Assembly (NCBI GenBank): GCA_030268105.1
Contig: BSDZ01000004.1
Span: 1,406,001 to 1,470,000 of the forward strand
DNA from: Volvox africanus
Lineage: Eukaryota > Chlorophyta > Chlorophyceae > Chlamydomonadales > Volvocaceae
Direction of reading: 5' to 3'
Length of the DNA stretch: 64,000 nucleotides
In this document: in pieces, positions 23,301 through 35,447 of the stretch
How positions within the stretch are numbered: position 1 is the first letter of the stretch
Layout: every line of letters begins with the position of its first letter
Translations under genes and position numbers: made by a program
Notes under the pieces: model-generated
What the model was told of the DNA's origin: nothing
Databases searched by the model: none
The model's input: the letters and a program-made list of their open reading frames with translations, nothing else

Positions 23301-26300
23301 GCCGTTCGGCCTCCCAGGCCCGGGCGGCTGCGGCGGTCTCCCGCTGGTGAGTGCTCGTTAGGCGGGCGACCTGAGGGTGTGTGTGTCGTGTTGAGCCGGT
23401 TGGCGCCGGAGGGAGCGCATTTATAGGTTAAGAAGTGCGCGTGTAAGGGCAGGTTAAAGGCTTGTCTGGCAGAAACATCTTTTAGGCAATGGAGGGGCGG
23501 GGCGAGATTGTTGTGTTTGACAGCAAACAGTAGCGGGTGGCATTGCGAGAGGCATTATGTGAGGATCAGCCCCCGCTGGGTTCGATTCATCCCACCTTGA
23601 CTCAGAGAGTCACCGGCGCCGGCTTGGGAAGTAAAGGAATGCATGCCTGTGTGAGTGCGTCACCGTGAGTGGAGTGCATGTGTATGCGATGCGTACGTGT
23701 GCGTGTATCTGTGCCTGTGGGTTGGTCAGGAGGTATGGGTCAGGAGGTATAAGTCAGGAGGTGATCTGGGGGATGTTCAGGACGTCCTGTGGGAACCAGA
23801 ACAGCGCACCTCCTCCTCCACCGCCGTCAACCTAGCCCCCAGCCGTTGTCGCTCCGCCTCCACACGTTCATCCGCTGCAACCTGAGCTGCCTGCGGGCCG
23901 CGGCAGTGAGAATGATGAAGCGGAGCGAGGGCCGTAGGGAGAGGAGCATGAGACAGGTTGGCAAAATCACATAAGCGATTTAACGGGTGGCTTATCGGTG
24001 GCCCTCTGCCACTGGAGCAGATGGTACCGACGTGGAGGCAGCGGCAAGTGTGGATGGGATTACAAACTAGCGCGCCGCCTCAGCCCCCCGGGAGCCGTCT
24101 GCCCAATGCTTTCCCCCTCCCCCCTCCCCCCTCCCCCGTCCCCCGAACGCCACTGCTGGACACTAATTGCCTGCATCCCTTGCGGCCGCCCCTTAGGGTC
24201 GCGCTCCTGTACAATCCCATGACAGAACATTTCACCTCACACACGTTGCCATCAATCCACTTCATGCATGCCAATTCCACAATCAACTTGTCGCCTTCTT
24301 CCCGCAACCGACAACTCGCCCGATTGCTATTTAACCCCCACATATCAAGCTCTCCACCTACATGGAGTTCGATCCCTTCCCCAACTCCGAAACCAGCACC
24401 GCATCGCCCGTCCCCCGCCCCCCGCCCCCGCCCCCGTCCACCTCTCGCAGCCCTCAGGCCTTTGATGGTCGATCCAGGGACCAGGTCAAGCCCATGGGGA
24501 ACGCCGTACCTGCAGCGCCGTCCGATGTTCAACCTCTACGGCCGCCTTGCTCTGCGCCAACAGCTGCCGCGCCGCCATCTCTCCCTCCAACGCCGCTTTA
24601 AGCTCCTCCACGCGCGCACGCAGCGCAGCGGCGTCCCCTCGGACCTGGGCGGATGGTACGGCAAACAGGAGCTGAAAGCCAGGCACGTGAAGAAAAACCG
24701 CACATCGTCAACCACACAGTCCAAGCACACCATTTCCTTCGTTAAGTCGCCAAGGGGCTTATAGCCATCATTCATAATAGCCCTTTACAATGGATCCAAA
24801 TACATCACCTGCTGAGTCGTCTTGCCTGCTGCGTCATGGATGCAAGCCCATCACGAATGCAAGCAGTACGGATTCGGGCTTTCGGTTGACAGGTTTTTCC
24901 GTTCTGAACCCCTTAAGCCCTAACGCAGACAGCCAAGCCCCGCCGGGGCTGCTGGCAGTTGAATCTTCCAAGCAGGCTGGGGATCACAGGGCGAGTCGCT
25001 TGGAACCAGTGGGAGGTCCCAGGCATCCGAACGTGCCCCAGGGCAGGACACGGCACCAAGTCCCGTGTCAGCCCCACATTCTCCGCCAATGAGGCAGGCA
25101 CGGTACTCCATATGCGTCCCCAAGACGGAGGGTTACCAAAGAAGTGAAATTGTGGAGTTTGAGAACCGGTGATTGAGGGAGCGGGAAACCAACCCTCACC
25201 TCTTAAGATGCATGCTGGGGTGTGTTCAGTGCAACGCCTCGGGGAGGACGACGTTCTTACGACGAAGGGCTGGAAAGGCTGGAAGGTCTGGACAGACGCT
25301 ACGGATTCGTACTGGGCAGGATTGTGTCCTTGTAGGGCAAGATGCAGCGGCGTAAACGCTAATCGGGATGGTAAGGGCCCTGCCCCCCCTTCCAGTGCTG
25401 CCCAACTCCCCTGCCCACACATGCCCACCGTGTTGACTTCCCGCTCCCGCTCCGCCTGGCGGCGAATGGCTGCTGCGGTCAGCGCCTCCACCGCCTTGGC
25501 CACCCCGAGCAGCTGCGCCTCCATGTCCAGCAGCTCTGCTTCCCAGGACTGCAGCTTTAACTGGGTGACTGCAGTGGGCGGGAGGAGACACAGAACGTAA
25601 GGGACGGGAGGTGACACAGAACTTAAGGGGCGGGAGGAGACACAGATCAAAGGAGTCTGTCTGTGTGTCTGTGTGTCTGTCTGTCCAACCTTGGGGTTAG
25701 GGAGAGCAACAGAGGGATAAAGAGACACAAAGACAGAGAGATCTAAAATTCTAATCCGTGTGGCAATCTGGCGGGCGAGTATCTCGCAAGCATTATTTCG
25801 CCTTCATCCGTGCGTCCACAACTCTTCCGGTATCTCCCCTCGTATCACCCCTCGTCTGCTACTCCACCATCACATGGCACGGTGCGGCACAGGGTTGCGC
25901 AGAGTGCGCCTCCATCTGACGTGACTTTTCGCCTCAACCATTCCTTTTGGGTGCCCTTCCGTTCCTCTGGCAGCCAACTCCAGGAGCAATCCCGCCCTCA
26001 CCGGTAAAGGCCTTGTCCAATCGCTCCGCCTCCTCCGCCAAACCCCGCCCCAGCCGGTCCTCCAGCCGCGACACCAGCCGCTCCGAAACCGCGTCCACCC
26101 GGGTCGCCAGCAGCCCGCCCGCCTCCGAGGCACGGTACTGCATTGCCGATAACAGCCGATTGGCGTTGGAGGCGCGCGCAGCTGCATCCCGACCCGCCGC
26201 CGCCGCCGCCGCTGCCGCACGTGCGGCATCTTGCTCGGCGGTGGTGGCGCGCCTGTGGTGAAGGAAGTCGCAGCGCAGAATCACACGCGAGTTATACGCA

Positions 26301-29300
26301 TGTGCAACAAGTACGTGTACGATAACATATGGCTTGCTTTTAACCTGACGTGCACTTCGTCCATCTGCCTTCTTCGCGGCTATGATGCGATGCTGACGTA
26401 TTGGGACGCGGAAGATGGTCGCTGGCGCACGCAGACATTTGATAAGAAGGGTGCCGTCACGGGGGACACCTCCAGATGTCCGATTTCGATCACAGGATGG
26501 TGCTGCGGGTGCGTCATGGAGCTGGTGAAAAGGCGGGCCATGCCATGCCATCCCAAGTTATCCCACACGGGCCGGCTTGCCAGCAAAATCCGCAGCAATT
26601 TCCTTAGGATCCGCAACACTGACGACACATCACAGCCCTGCCCGGTGCCCCGATGAACTCACTTATCAAACTCCTCCAGTATTCATGACCATACGTATTC
26701 ATTGACCTCCACCACATTTCCCCCGTAATGGGCCTTTCGAGAGGGGACCCGCTCGAAGGAGAATGGTCTTATCCCGTCCGCCCATCGCCCCATCGCCCAA
26801 AGGACCAAATGAAGAGCGCGCACCTTCGGGCGTCTGCCAGCGCCCCACGGGTCTGTGCTAGCTGCAGCTGCAGCGAGCTGCTGACCTCGTCTGCTGCCAG
26901 TTTTCCGGAAAGGCTGGCCTGCGGCCGTACGGACGCCGTCAGGCCGGGACCCCGGGGAGGGGTTCGAGGGGGAAGCATCGTTTGTCAGGTAAGGGAGAGA
27001 GCAGAGTGGGAACGGGCGAGGGGAGGGAGGGGATACAGCTACTAGGCACGAGCTGATGGCCCAAGACTGAAAACAAATATCAAAAGGCGCCGGAGGAGAC
27101 GCCCTGGCGAGAGGGGAGCCCCATATAGGCAATCTCTCTAACCGATGGCTACCAATCGGACATTCCAGAATCCCCTTCCTAGACATCCAAGATACGACAC
27201 CGCCGGCAGCTGAAACCCAGTGGTGGTCTTCGCCGCCTTTTTGACCCGCGAGGATAGAAGCTCGTACACGGCAAAGTCCCTTCATGCGCCCGGTTACCGG
27301 TCATGAGCGTCCAGGCGGCCAATTAAGGCGCTGAGTGCGGAGGTGCGGAGGTGCGGAGGTGCCAAGTCACTCACCTGGTACTTCTCCTCGAGGTCATTGA
27401 TCAAGATTCGGAGCTGCGCCATCTCCTCCTCCTTCGCCCCATAAGCAGCCTGGACGAGCCAAGGCGGACGCAAACACGTTTTGTGCTGAGGGACGCACGA
27501 TCCCAAAATCCGAACAGGATAACCCTAGGCGAACTGTTTCATGAGAGGCCCGGTTGTGGATTAACGCCCCTGTCACAGTTCGCAGGGGCCCATGCAGGCG
27601 GCTAAGGAGGAGTGAGCGAACAAAGTATGGTGCACAGAATGAGACGGAGGACACGGGGGATGTGAAAAAAGCGGGGTGTGTTGGGGCTCATTCGGGTACT
27701 GAGCGAGTGACCAGGGTCCTTTGGCCAGGTCCGATGTTTTCCAATATCCTTCTTCAGTACCTGCCATCAACTCCTACATTTCTACCGCTTCCCCACCTTG
27801 CTCTCCGCCATTGCGGCCTCCCCCGCCGCCAGTTTCGCCGCCAGGTCGTCCTGCAGCTGCCTCGCCACCTCGCCCGACCGCTGGGCGCCCCGCAGCTGAG
27901 CCTCCAGCACCGCCTGGGTGCCCCGCGCAGCAGCCAGAGCTACTTCACCCGCGCGGACGGCGGAGCGTAGCTCGTGACTTAGCTGGGTCAGCGTCCTACC
28001 ATGCAAGGGCCGATGCCGTGTGCATAGTGTCGTGTGTGAGATGCGGCAGCGGCGGCGTGGTGGTCGTGGTGGTCGTGTTGAGAAGGAGTTGATAATCCGA
28101 GTAAAGAGGACCCGGAGGAGAGGTAAAGGAGCAACATATGGTGTGTTGGCGACGAGCACAGGGCTCACAATACCGTGGTTTTGGTTGATGGCACGTAACG
28201 ACAGAACGATGTGGTGGTGACGCAGCTGAGGTGACGGTGCGACTGGACAGGCGGAAGGATGATGTAAGATGGATAGATGGAGGTCTGGTTGGGAGTTGTA
28301 GGCTTGCGGCCGCCCCATCAGAGCCCAGGATCTAGGGCCAGCTGTCAGTCCCCTCCCGGCAACCTCATCTCGGCGGCAAACCCCAGAGAGGTTGTTCCCT
28401 CATTACACTCACCGTACTTCATCCCGCAGCCCCCGAATAGTGTCCCCCTGCCCAGAGACCTACATAATCGTGCCGGGCGAGGGAGCAAGGGGTCAGGGGC
28501 CGTGACTGCTGCGTGTCTGCGTGTATTGCAGGCCGAGGTTCGATGCCGGGCATCTTCGGCAAGGTATGGATTTAAAACATAATGAGCAGGGGCGCAAAGA
28601 ATGATTTGATTGCGCCCCGTCTGTTACCACGAAAGTACCTCTCTCTCTGTGTATATATACCAATATCTCCTGTATATCCTGTATATATATGTATATATAT
28701 ATATATATATACATACGTATATATACATATATACACACACACAGAGCACGTAGACGAAAAACGATTAGCACGACAAACGTGGGTGCGAGGTATTCGATAT
28801 GCTTGTGCACGTGCCATACTGTGTGTGTGGGGGGGGGGGGATAAGGGGAGCTTTGCTTCACCCGGGGCCACTACCTGGCAATCCCTACCTAACCCTGTAT
28901 TTCGGGGCACCCTCATCCGTTCACCCCTAGGAAAGTTGGCTCTAATTGCAACGCTCACAAGCCGCAACACATCCCTGCCGTCCCAAACTGCACTGTCCCC
29001 CAAGACCTGCGCAATGGTCCCCTTTCCCTCCATGACGCATCTGGCTCCTACCTCTTCACACCTCGTCGGTTTCTGACAAACCCCTCCCCGCATACCTGCG
29101 CCGTAAGCAACGCCGCCCGCTGCGCCTCCGCCTGCTGCGCGGCGGTGCTCCTTGCCAGTGCATCCTTGAGCGCCCGCAGCTCGCTGGACATTGCTCGGCA
29201 GTCGCCCTGGCTCTCCGCGAGCTGCTGCCGCAGAGACCGCACCTCCACGCCTAGTCCCGAGTCAGCTTTGCGCCACGCCTGCGTGGTACATTACATCATT

Positions 29301-29407
29301 ACCGCGACTCGCCGCAGCGATACACATCAGGCTAGGTAGTGTCTCAGGATCTTTACTCTGCGTGTGCTTATCTGTGCGTGGGAGTATTGTGTACGTGTGC
29401 GTGAGTA

Positions 29408-29446
<39 letters not shown>

Positions 29447-31728
29447 TCGTACTGGTACTTGAATTTGTATTTGGATTTTCAATTGTAAGTGCGTGCAGAG
29501 CAAACAGTATTTCGGAAGGGACCATCCGAAAGGACCAGGTCCAAGCCCTGCGCATATTTCTTTCCTATTGCCGTCTGTGAGTCACATAAGGCCTAGGGTT
29601 AAAAAGACATGGTTTGAGATTGCTGGAGAGCATCGCCCAGATGACCCAAGAAAGTCAGATGAGATTGGCCTTCGTTGCAGCAGGTGTCTACAGCTTCAGA
29701 TGTCAGGCTTGCAAGGGGGTAGAGCGAAATGGCGGGCGGGCAATGCTATCCGTTACCAGCATACAAGGCAGGGCAAGTGCACACAGAACCCCAGGGAGAT
29801 GCCACCACGCGCTCCAGGCAGGCCGCACCTCCATCTGCTGCCGCTGCCGCTCGCTGTTGTGCTGTTCATCTTCCAGCGACTGCCGCAACCTGGGATGGAA
29901 GCAGACGTCATGTTAGCTGTATCACCCGTAGCGGAGTCCGACCAAAGCAGACTGACTGTTCAGCGGCTGATTCACAACACTCGGTCGACGAGCTCACGTG
30001 CAAGGGCAGAAAGAGTCCCACAACACCCGTAGCAGTATGAGGCTGGTGAACGGAGACGCTTCCTACTCGGTGAACTGCCACACGTCATAGCATAAGACGG
30101 CGCCTGACCAGGGCTTGCTCCTTGCAGCTTTACTAATCGGTCATGGACCAGCAACGCCGGTCTGATTTGCAATCCTTGGACCCAAACCGTAACCACCATC
30201 ACCACCACCACCATCACCATCACCACCGCATCACAAAGAATGCCGGCAAACGCCTCTGTGGCCCGCCTAAGCCAATCCGTGCTCGTGTGACATTCTTCCT
30301 TACCCCAGACCTACCCTTTCATGGCCTCCTGCATAGTCATCGCCCGCGCGTTCGCCTGAGCCGCATCCCGCTTCAGCGACTCGTGCTCCGCCTGCAAGGC
30401 ACACAGGCACCGGTATATTGGCGTGTCCACAGCCCCCGCGTCCGGCAGAAATGATAGACGCAATGCGCCATGACGCAGGCGTCGTCGTGGGGGCCGGGAA
30501 TCCGGTAGTATAAACGGCGGTCAAGCTCCCAGCAGCGGTGAGGTGTGGGTTCCTGGACCGACTGTATGGCTGGCAGGGCGCCATGGACGCCACAGAGGAC
30601 TGCCTGGCACGTCCCCTGACCAACGATAACCCTATGCCTAATGGGCATGCAAAACCGACGAATGGACCTATTGCCATCTAATGATACGTTTTGATACGTT
30701 TTTGCAATTTCTTCAACAGGTAGAGCGCGCGCGCGCGTGCCAATCCAAAGGCTTGCAGCCCGCCCAATCCCTAACAACCATTCTTGAAGAACATGGCACG
30801 ATGGATCTCGTTGCTGCAAATCCCCCGCCTCCACAGATACATACATGTAAACATACACGAAATCGCGCCCGCCGTACCTCCAGCTCCGAAAGCTTCGGTG
30901 GCAGCTTTTTCAGCCCATCCAGCTGCTTCTCCAGGGAAGTGCATCGGCTGCGGCACTCCTCCAGCTGCACCCCCAAGCTTACTGTGTTGGCTTGCTCTGC
31001 TGCTAGGGCGGTCTCGGCCTGGGAAGTGGGTGGATAGGAGGAGAAGATGATGAAACGAATCCTGGCGCTGATAATGAAGGAACGGGGACTGAGCACCGTG
31101 AGGGTCGGATAGGAGGGGGTCAGAGACTGGAGGGGGTCAGAGACTGGATTAATATCCTTGCTAGAAGGTTTCTTCAGAGGGTCCACGGAGGGCTCAAAGT
31201 CGGGTTGGGGCGGTCCTTTGTTAGGGCCAATCTTAGTGTTGATTAGATGCACAGTGTTACGTTCCGGGCATAAGACGTGAGATAGTGCCCAGGACGGCCG
31301 ACAGCTCAGGTTGGACAAAAGGGTGCAACACAGATAGGCGATCATCCGAAGGGTTGCTCCCGAAGAGGTGAGCTGCTCCCGAAGCTTTGCAACTTACACA
31401 TAAGCAATCTGATTAGGCAGGGCTTTCAGTTTATGCTTGTCCTTCGTTTCGATCTGCTGCGATAAGGGGCAAAGGTCGAACACCTTTTTTCGGCCCAGGC
31501 GTCACACATCAGCGAATACCGTCCCCACGACCGACCGAACTGCTATCTAAACCACTGTAACCCGCACGCGTGCCCGCGCACCTGCTCAAGCTCTTGATGC
31601 TTGAGCTGCATAAGGCGCGATATGCTTTCATAGTTCCGCTGGACAGAGACGAGGGCAAGGGTTTTGTCCCGAAGTTCATCAGCCAGGGAGTCTTCCGGCC
31701 GGTCGCTGCCGCCTGCCCGTCGTTGCAT
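20338..31728 (-). CDS. Coiled-coil protein with C-terminal RING finger (putative E3 ubiquitin ligase)
   Basis: Eighteen proposed exons in gene order: 31728-31582, 31018-30878, 30391-30315, 29889-29829, 29278-29096, 28447-28413, 27995-27797, 27449-27375, 26918-26824, 26252-26002, 25568-25429, 24644-24510, 23890-23810, 23370-23191, 22905-22795, 22181-21900, 21140-21009, 20817-20338. Every junction is in phase and the total is 2805 bases, 934 residues. Residues 1 to about 730 are almost continuous coiled coil (for example QLKHQELEQ, SLRQQLAESQGDCRAMSSEL, QHEKELKQYKEQLDS). A RING finger spans about residues 767-802, split by the last intron: CLMCLEVFK, then PCGHTFCRKC and CSEC, with all eight zinc ligands. 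The last 110 residues are Ala/Gly-rich. RING fingers recruit E2 enzymes; the coiled coil suggests dimerisation or scaffold work. I cannot name an ortholog. The start at 31728 is the first ATG of the conserved frame. Confidence 0.85.
21155..21225. repeat. GT-rich microsatellite in an intron of the RING gene
   Basis: Alternating GT with interspersed AT and GC steps (TGTGTGTGTG, then GTATGTGTGTATG). It lies immediately upstream, in gene direction, of the exon that carries the first RING cysteines. Confidence 0.85.
22264..22331 (+). repeat. Polypurine (GA/GGGA) tract in an intron
   Basis: An almost uninterrupted purine run built from GAGAGA and GAGGGAGGGG units, in the intron before the exon 22181-21900. 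Such mirror-symmetric purine tracts can form triplex DNA; that is a known property of the sequence class, not shown here. Confidence 0.85.
24128..24401. repeat. Dispersed repeat family R2, copy 2
   Basis: Near-identical to 19759-20032 in the same orientation. It lies in the intron between exons 24644-24510 and 23890-23810 of the RING gene. A C-rich stretch (CCCCTCC repeats) leads into it and another C-rich stretch follows, both absent from copy 1. Confidence 0.88.
25576..25650 (+). repeat. 25-base tandem repeat, three copies
   Basis: Three units of the form GGGCGGGAGGAGACACAG plus seven bases, at 25576-25600, 25601-25625 and 25626-25650, in the intron just before (gene direction) the exon 25568-25429. 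A GTCTGT-rich stretch follows. Confidence 0.85.
28650..28745. repeat. TA-rich microsatellite in an intron of the RING gene
   Basis: Long alternating TA with occasional C or G steps, ending in a CA run. It is among the most AT-rich segments of the window and lies in the intron between exons 29278-29096 and 28447-28413. Confidence 0.9.
28821..28920. repeat. R1 family terminal fragment
   Basis: A G run then GATAAGGGGAGCTTTGCTTC, GGGGCCACTACCTGGCA, CCCTACC and TTCGGGGCACCCTCATCC. It matches the reverse complement of the right end of copies a and b for about 100 bases and shares the CTTTGCTTCACC variant with 12591-12660, so these two fragments form a subfamily. Confidence 0.75.
29405..29447 (+). 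repeat. (TATGTG)n microsatellite
   Basis: Six or so TATGTG units following GTGTGCGTGAG, in the intron upstream (gene direction) of exon 29278-29096 of the RING gene. Confidence 0.88.
30190..30235 (+). repeat. (CAC/CAT)n trinucleotide tract
   Basis: A run of CAC and CAT triplets in the intron between exons 30391-30315 and 29889-29829 of the RING gene. In one frame it would read as a His run, but it is outside the proposed exons. Confidence 0.85.
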
Positions 31729-32561
31729 CGCCGTCCGCAGTTCCGCTCAAAATGCCGTCCGAAAATCCAGGGATAGATGCTGCTTAAGAAGCCGATAGTC
31801 TGGTTATAACTTTGTCGATGAAATGGTTAAAGTCCCTGCCCGCTGCCCGAGCCCCTGGCATGGGCAAACCGAGGAAATCTCAAAATAAATATGGTTATGT
31901 CGACGCTTTCGTATATGGCTTGATAGTCAACATATAGGATTCGTTATGCTTGATCAGAAGAAACAGAAAGACAAACTCAAATAAAAATGGAGGCAATCAA
32001 TAGCATTTGCAAGATGACATTGTAAAATACTATTAAGGGTCACGTACAGGCATCATACGACATGTTGGTAGATAGATAAGCCGCGGCCGAAACAGCAAGT
32101 CCGGAAGATTAGAATACACGTGTTAGTAAGGAGCTATTTTAATCCCTTGAAAACGATATAATAACAGAATTAAAATTGAATAGTGTTGCAGTACTACTTT
32201 GCTGATAATGGATTCGAGCCGTTAAAATAGCAGCTTTGGTCATGTGCGGTGAAATGCGATTTTCGAGATTCTGAATTCTTAAGTTCTTGCGGTTCTTTGA
32301 ACCTCCTGGCTCGTTTGGGCCTTACGAGCTCATGAAGCTCGTAAACAAGTCACAAATCACATTGTCGATCAGAACATTGGCCCGAAGCTCCCTGCCCCAA
32401 GGCTTGGCATCTAACGAGCCGTACGCCAACGGATCATACCTTACGGGCATTAACTTAACGTAGAGCATCTCAACAACTTTACCGTGATCATAGCATCTGC
32501 AATTTAATGTTAACGACAGGTATATGGTGTTGTCCAGCTCAGCAATAACTAACAAGAAGGC
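31729..32561. other. AT-richer region upstream of the RING gene
   Basis: It contains the promoter region of the minus-strand RING gene next to 31728. From about 31900 to 32280 base composition becomes clearly AT-rich and stop codons occur in every frame. No gene is recognised. The junction with the YR retroelement is probably near 32560. Confidence 0.45.
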
Positions 32562-32872
32562 TAGTTGTTGCTCACGGACGAATAGCCATTCCATTTCTGT
32601 TACAGATATGCTGTGCTAAAAGGCCTGGGACGAAGAACCTAGGCCGAAAATAACTGAAGAAAGAAACCAGCAACACCGCGGGCGACGTAACTAGGGACGG
32701 GTGGGAGGGCGCGTGCTGAACAACAAAAACAAGATGAAAAGGAAAGTAAAGCACGCGATCAAATACAGCCCTGAGGACACGGGCTGATGCGAGAAAACTG
32801 TACAACTGCCTCCCCCAGGGCCGTACGCCCAACTAACCCGGCGTCCTAACGCAAGCCCGCATTAGTTGTTGC

Positions 32873-34317
32873 TCACGGACGAATAGCCAAGGAAAAGAAA
32901 CCTGGTATCTCAGCGGTTGAAACACTTACACCAAAAGGGGCTTCTCGGCCTGCCGCGAGAGGCCCAAAGAAGGCCCCCGACTTGGAACAGGACCGCACAC
33001 CTAAATCGAGGTAATGCTCCCTTAGGGCCGACGAATTAGACCCCAGCCTCCAAACGCTTCCACCACCTAAGGGAACACCAGAAGCACGAGCAGCAGAGAT
33101 ATCACCGCGACGCAAACTGTACAAAGTATGCACGCCCCGCAGATGCTCAAAACCACACTGCCCAAGGATGACATCAACCCACCGCTCAGCTCCATGAGTA
33201 GACTGACACTGGCCACAACCGAGAAGGGTCTTGTGCTAGACGCTACCATTAGGCCAACCGAAGACAAGGAAGGCCACACAAAGAAAACTGCAAGACAGGG
33301 GCATGCTCACTGGGCACAATCCTTCCTTTCCAGCTCAGAAGCTTGTACTGAAAAGCAGCAACACCCGCCACTTCAACCACTTGGGCCCAAGTAACTGACA
33401 ACAGGGCGTCCGGGCGCAAAAACAGACAAAACCCCAAGACCACAAACAGGAGGGGACAGAAAAGGTGAGAATCCACAGATACATGAGGAAGGCGCTCATA
33501 AAGACACCAAACACTCTCCGCACTGAAAGCCAGCACCAGCGCTGAGGAGGGCGCCAAAGTGACCTGCAGGTGCTCCCAGCCCCTACGAAAGGCTACCAAC
33601 AAAACCTTGTCTCCTGCACATGGCATAGGAAACCCCAATAGGTCATGAATAGTATTCACAGTACTGAAGTATGGCTGCACTGTGCGGACTTAGACAGAGG
33701 CGTTTGCTGCTAGGAACTGACCCCACAACAGCCCAGCATACTGCGAAGCTGGGAGAAACTCCAAACCTTCATCCACGCAAGAACGCACGAAGGCTGCAAA
33801 GTGAGAGCCATAAGATCGCCAAGCGCTGGCACCAACACGCGTCATCACAATCTGAGCGACCTGCCTAAGTCGCTCCGAGTGATCCCGCCTGGGAGCTCAA
33901 GACTGAAGCTGCGCAACCAGAAGATCCGAAACCAGAGGCGGAGCTCCAACAGAACCAAGGTTCAGGCCATACCTAGGGAAAACAACCCTATCCGGATGGG
34001 TCCCTTGGGAATGGGCCCAGTCTACCATTGAACTCGGACAACTACGACCTGCCAGCTTACTTGGAGGTGGCAGGAAGGCATTCGAGCTCCCCAGCTCTGG
34101 AGCAAATAGCTCCGTGCTGTACGGGAGGAAAACAAGGTCCGCTGCTAACTCCATGAGCTGCTGCCACCACGATTGAGCTGTCCAATAAGGGACCACCAGA
34201 GTAACACAAGCCTGCTCTCACACCTTCTGCACCCCAGCCAACAGGAAAGTCAATGTGGGCAATCCACATGCGGGCAACCCTAAGCATTTCACCCAGCCCA
34301 GGGCCGCAACAAGGCAT
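32873..34317 (-). pseudogene. YR retroelement tyrosine recombinase, broken
   Basis: Segments in order: PYWTAQSWWQQLMELAAD (34.2 kb), PYFSTVNTIHDLLGFPMPC and FRRGWEHLQVT (33.6 kb), LRPDALLSVTWAQV (33.4 kb), then YSLRRGDISAARASGVPL and ALREHYLDL (33.1-33.0 kb). These correspond to the core-binding region and catalytic boxes of the recombinase of DIRS-like elements. LREHYLD carries the presumed nucleophilic Tyr and LRP the first Arg. The usual HxxR box reads YSLR, so the His is lost. Stops and frame changes between segments show decay. Confidence 0.78.
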
Positions 34318-35287
34318 TCACCCCTGATGAACCTGGGCAATCATGATGCAAGAAGAAGCAAGGCAGGTGTGTATTGACCTGAGCGGCGAACAAGTCCACA
34401 TCATGTGACCCAAAACGGCTCTCAATCAAACGGAAGAATAGCAGATTCAAACGATAATCATCCCGATCAATCCAATGCGAGGCTGCGCCTGCTTCAGTAT
34501 CCTCACTAGCCACACGCTCAACATGTAGAACTACGCTATGCTCCTGCAAGAACTTCCACAAACACTTCAACTCCTCGTGCATCCGGGGAGACCTAGATGA
34601 GAGGCAACCTAAAACTGCTTGCGTGAAAGTATTATCCTCCTTAATAAGCACCACACGCTGACGCACATACGGCAGGAACGACTCCAAAGCATGGCGGACC
34701 ACTCCCAACTTCGTCCTGTTAATGTGCGCAAAGTAATCCTCTGCTGACCATTACCCCCCCCGCAATCCGTCCATGCAACACTGCAAGGTACGGAGGGACT
34801 CATACCGGCGCTTGTACGCCTTCTGCAAAATAGCCAGGCGCTTCAGATTAACAACAAGGCGCCATGAGGCACCACCCGGATTAGGCACACAGAAGGCATT
34901 CACCCCATGCTCTACTGATTGTGAGGGATCCAACCGCGCAATCGCGCCATGGGCAATAAGGTGGGGCTCCTCAACTTCTAACCACCAACGCTGCTGCTTA
35001 TCAAAAGCCGGTGGTGGCTGGTACCCACGACACTCCACTGGCACCCCATGCTTCAAGACATGCAGAGTGCGTGTGTGTAGACACATGTGCCATAGGGTTA
35101 GCCCTATGGCCTTCCAAGCTGCTAAATACGCCGAAACACGAGCATGCAAAGGGACATTTGTGGCCCCCATCACCCCCGGGCCTCCTGCACCCGAGGTGGA
35201 ACTACCTGATGCAGTAGCAGTGGCCCGACTGGGTTGTAAACCGCGTCCTGTGAAACCAACACCACGACCACAATGCTGCCGGAACAA
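34289..35287 (-). pseudogene. YR retroelement RT/RNase H with the RT core deleted
   Basis: The 5' part (to 34751) reads ARLDPSQSVEHGVNAFCVPN and WRLVVNLKRL, the N-terminal fingers of a DIRS-type reverse transcriptase. It stops at RGG. Directly after the stop the next frame gives VVRHALESFLPYVRQRVVL, EDNTFTQAVLG and DRDDYRLNLLFFRLIESRFG, which is the RNase H-like region and the conserved segment that follows it. The palm with its Tyr-x-Asp-Asp catalytic motif, normally several hundred bases, is absent. The junction is marked by a run of eight C on the plus strand near 34753. Confidence 0.78.
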
Positions 35288-35328
35288 TTGCCCTGAAAAT
35301 ATCCAGCATTTCCACCATTACGGCCCTT

Positions 35329-35378
35329 GTGCTCCTTCTCTGCAAGATATTTCTGTGCTCCTTCTCTGCAAGATATTT
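35329..35378 (+). repeat. Short tandem duplication, 24-base unit
   Basis: GTGCTCCTTCTCTGCAAGAT followed by ATTT occurs twice (35329-35352 and 35355-35378), separated by two bases, inside the retroelement between the gag-like and RT segments. It may mark a repair or replication-slippage event. Confidence 0.88.
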
Positions 35379-35447
35379 TTAAGACACTTTCTGGCGGGCA
35401 CGGGAAAATTCATCATCATAGTCACGCAAGACTTCATCTTGCACAAC

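Noticed and set aside
28582..29076. 164-codon plus-strand frame over the TA-rich tract
   Set aside because: It reads through a microsatellite and an R1 repeat fragment inside an intron of the RING gene.
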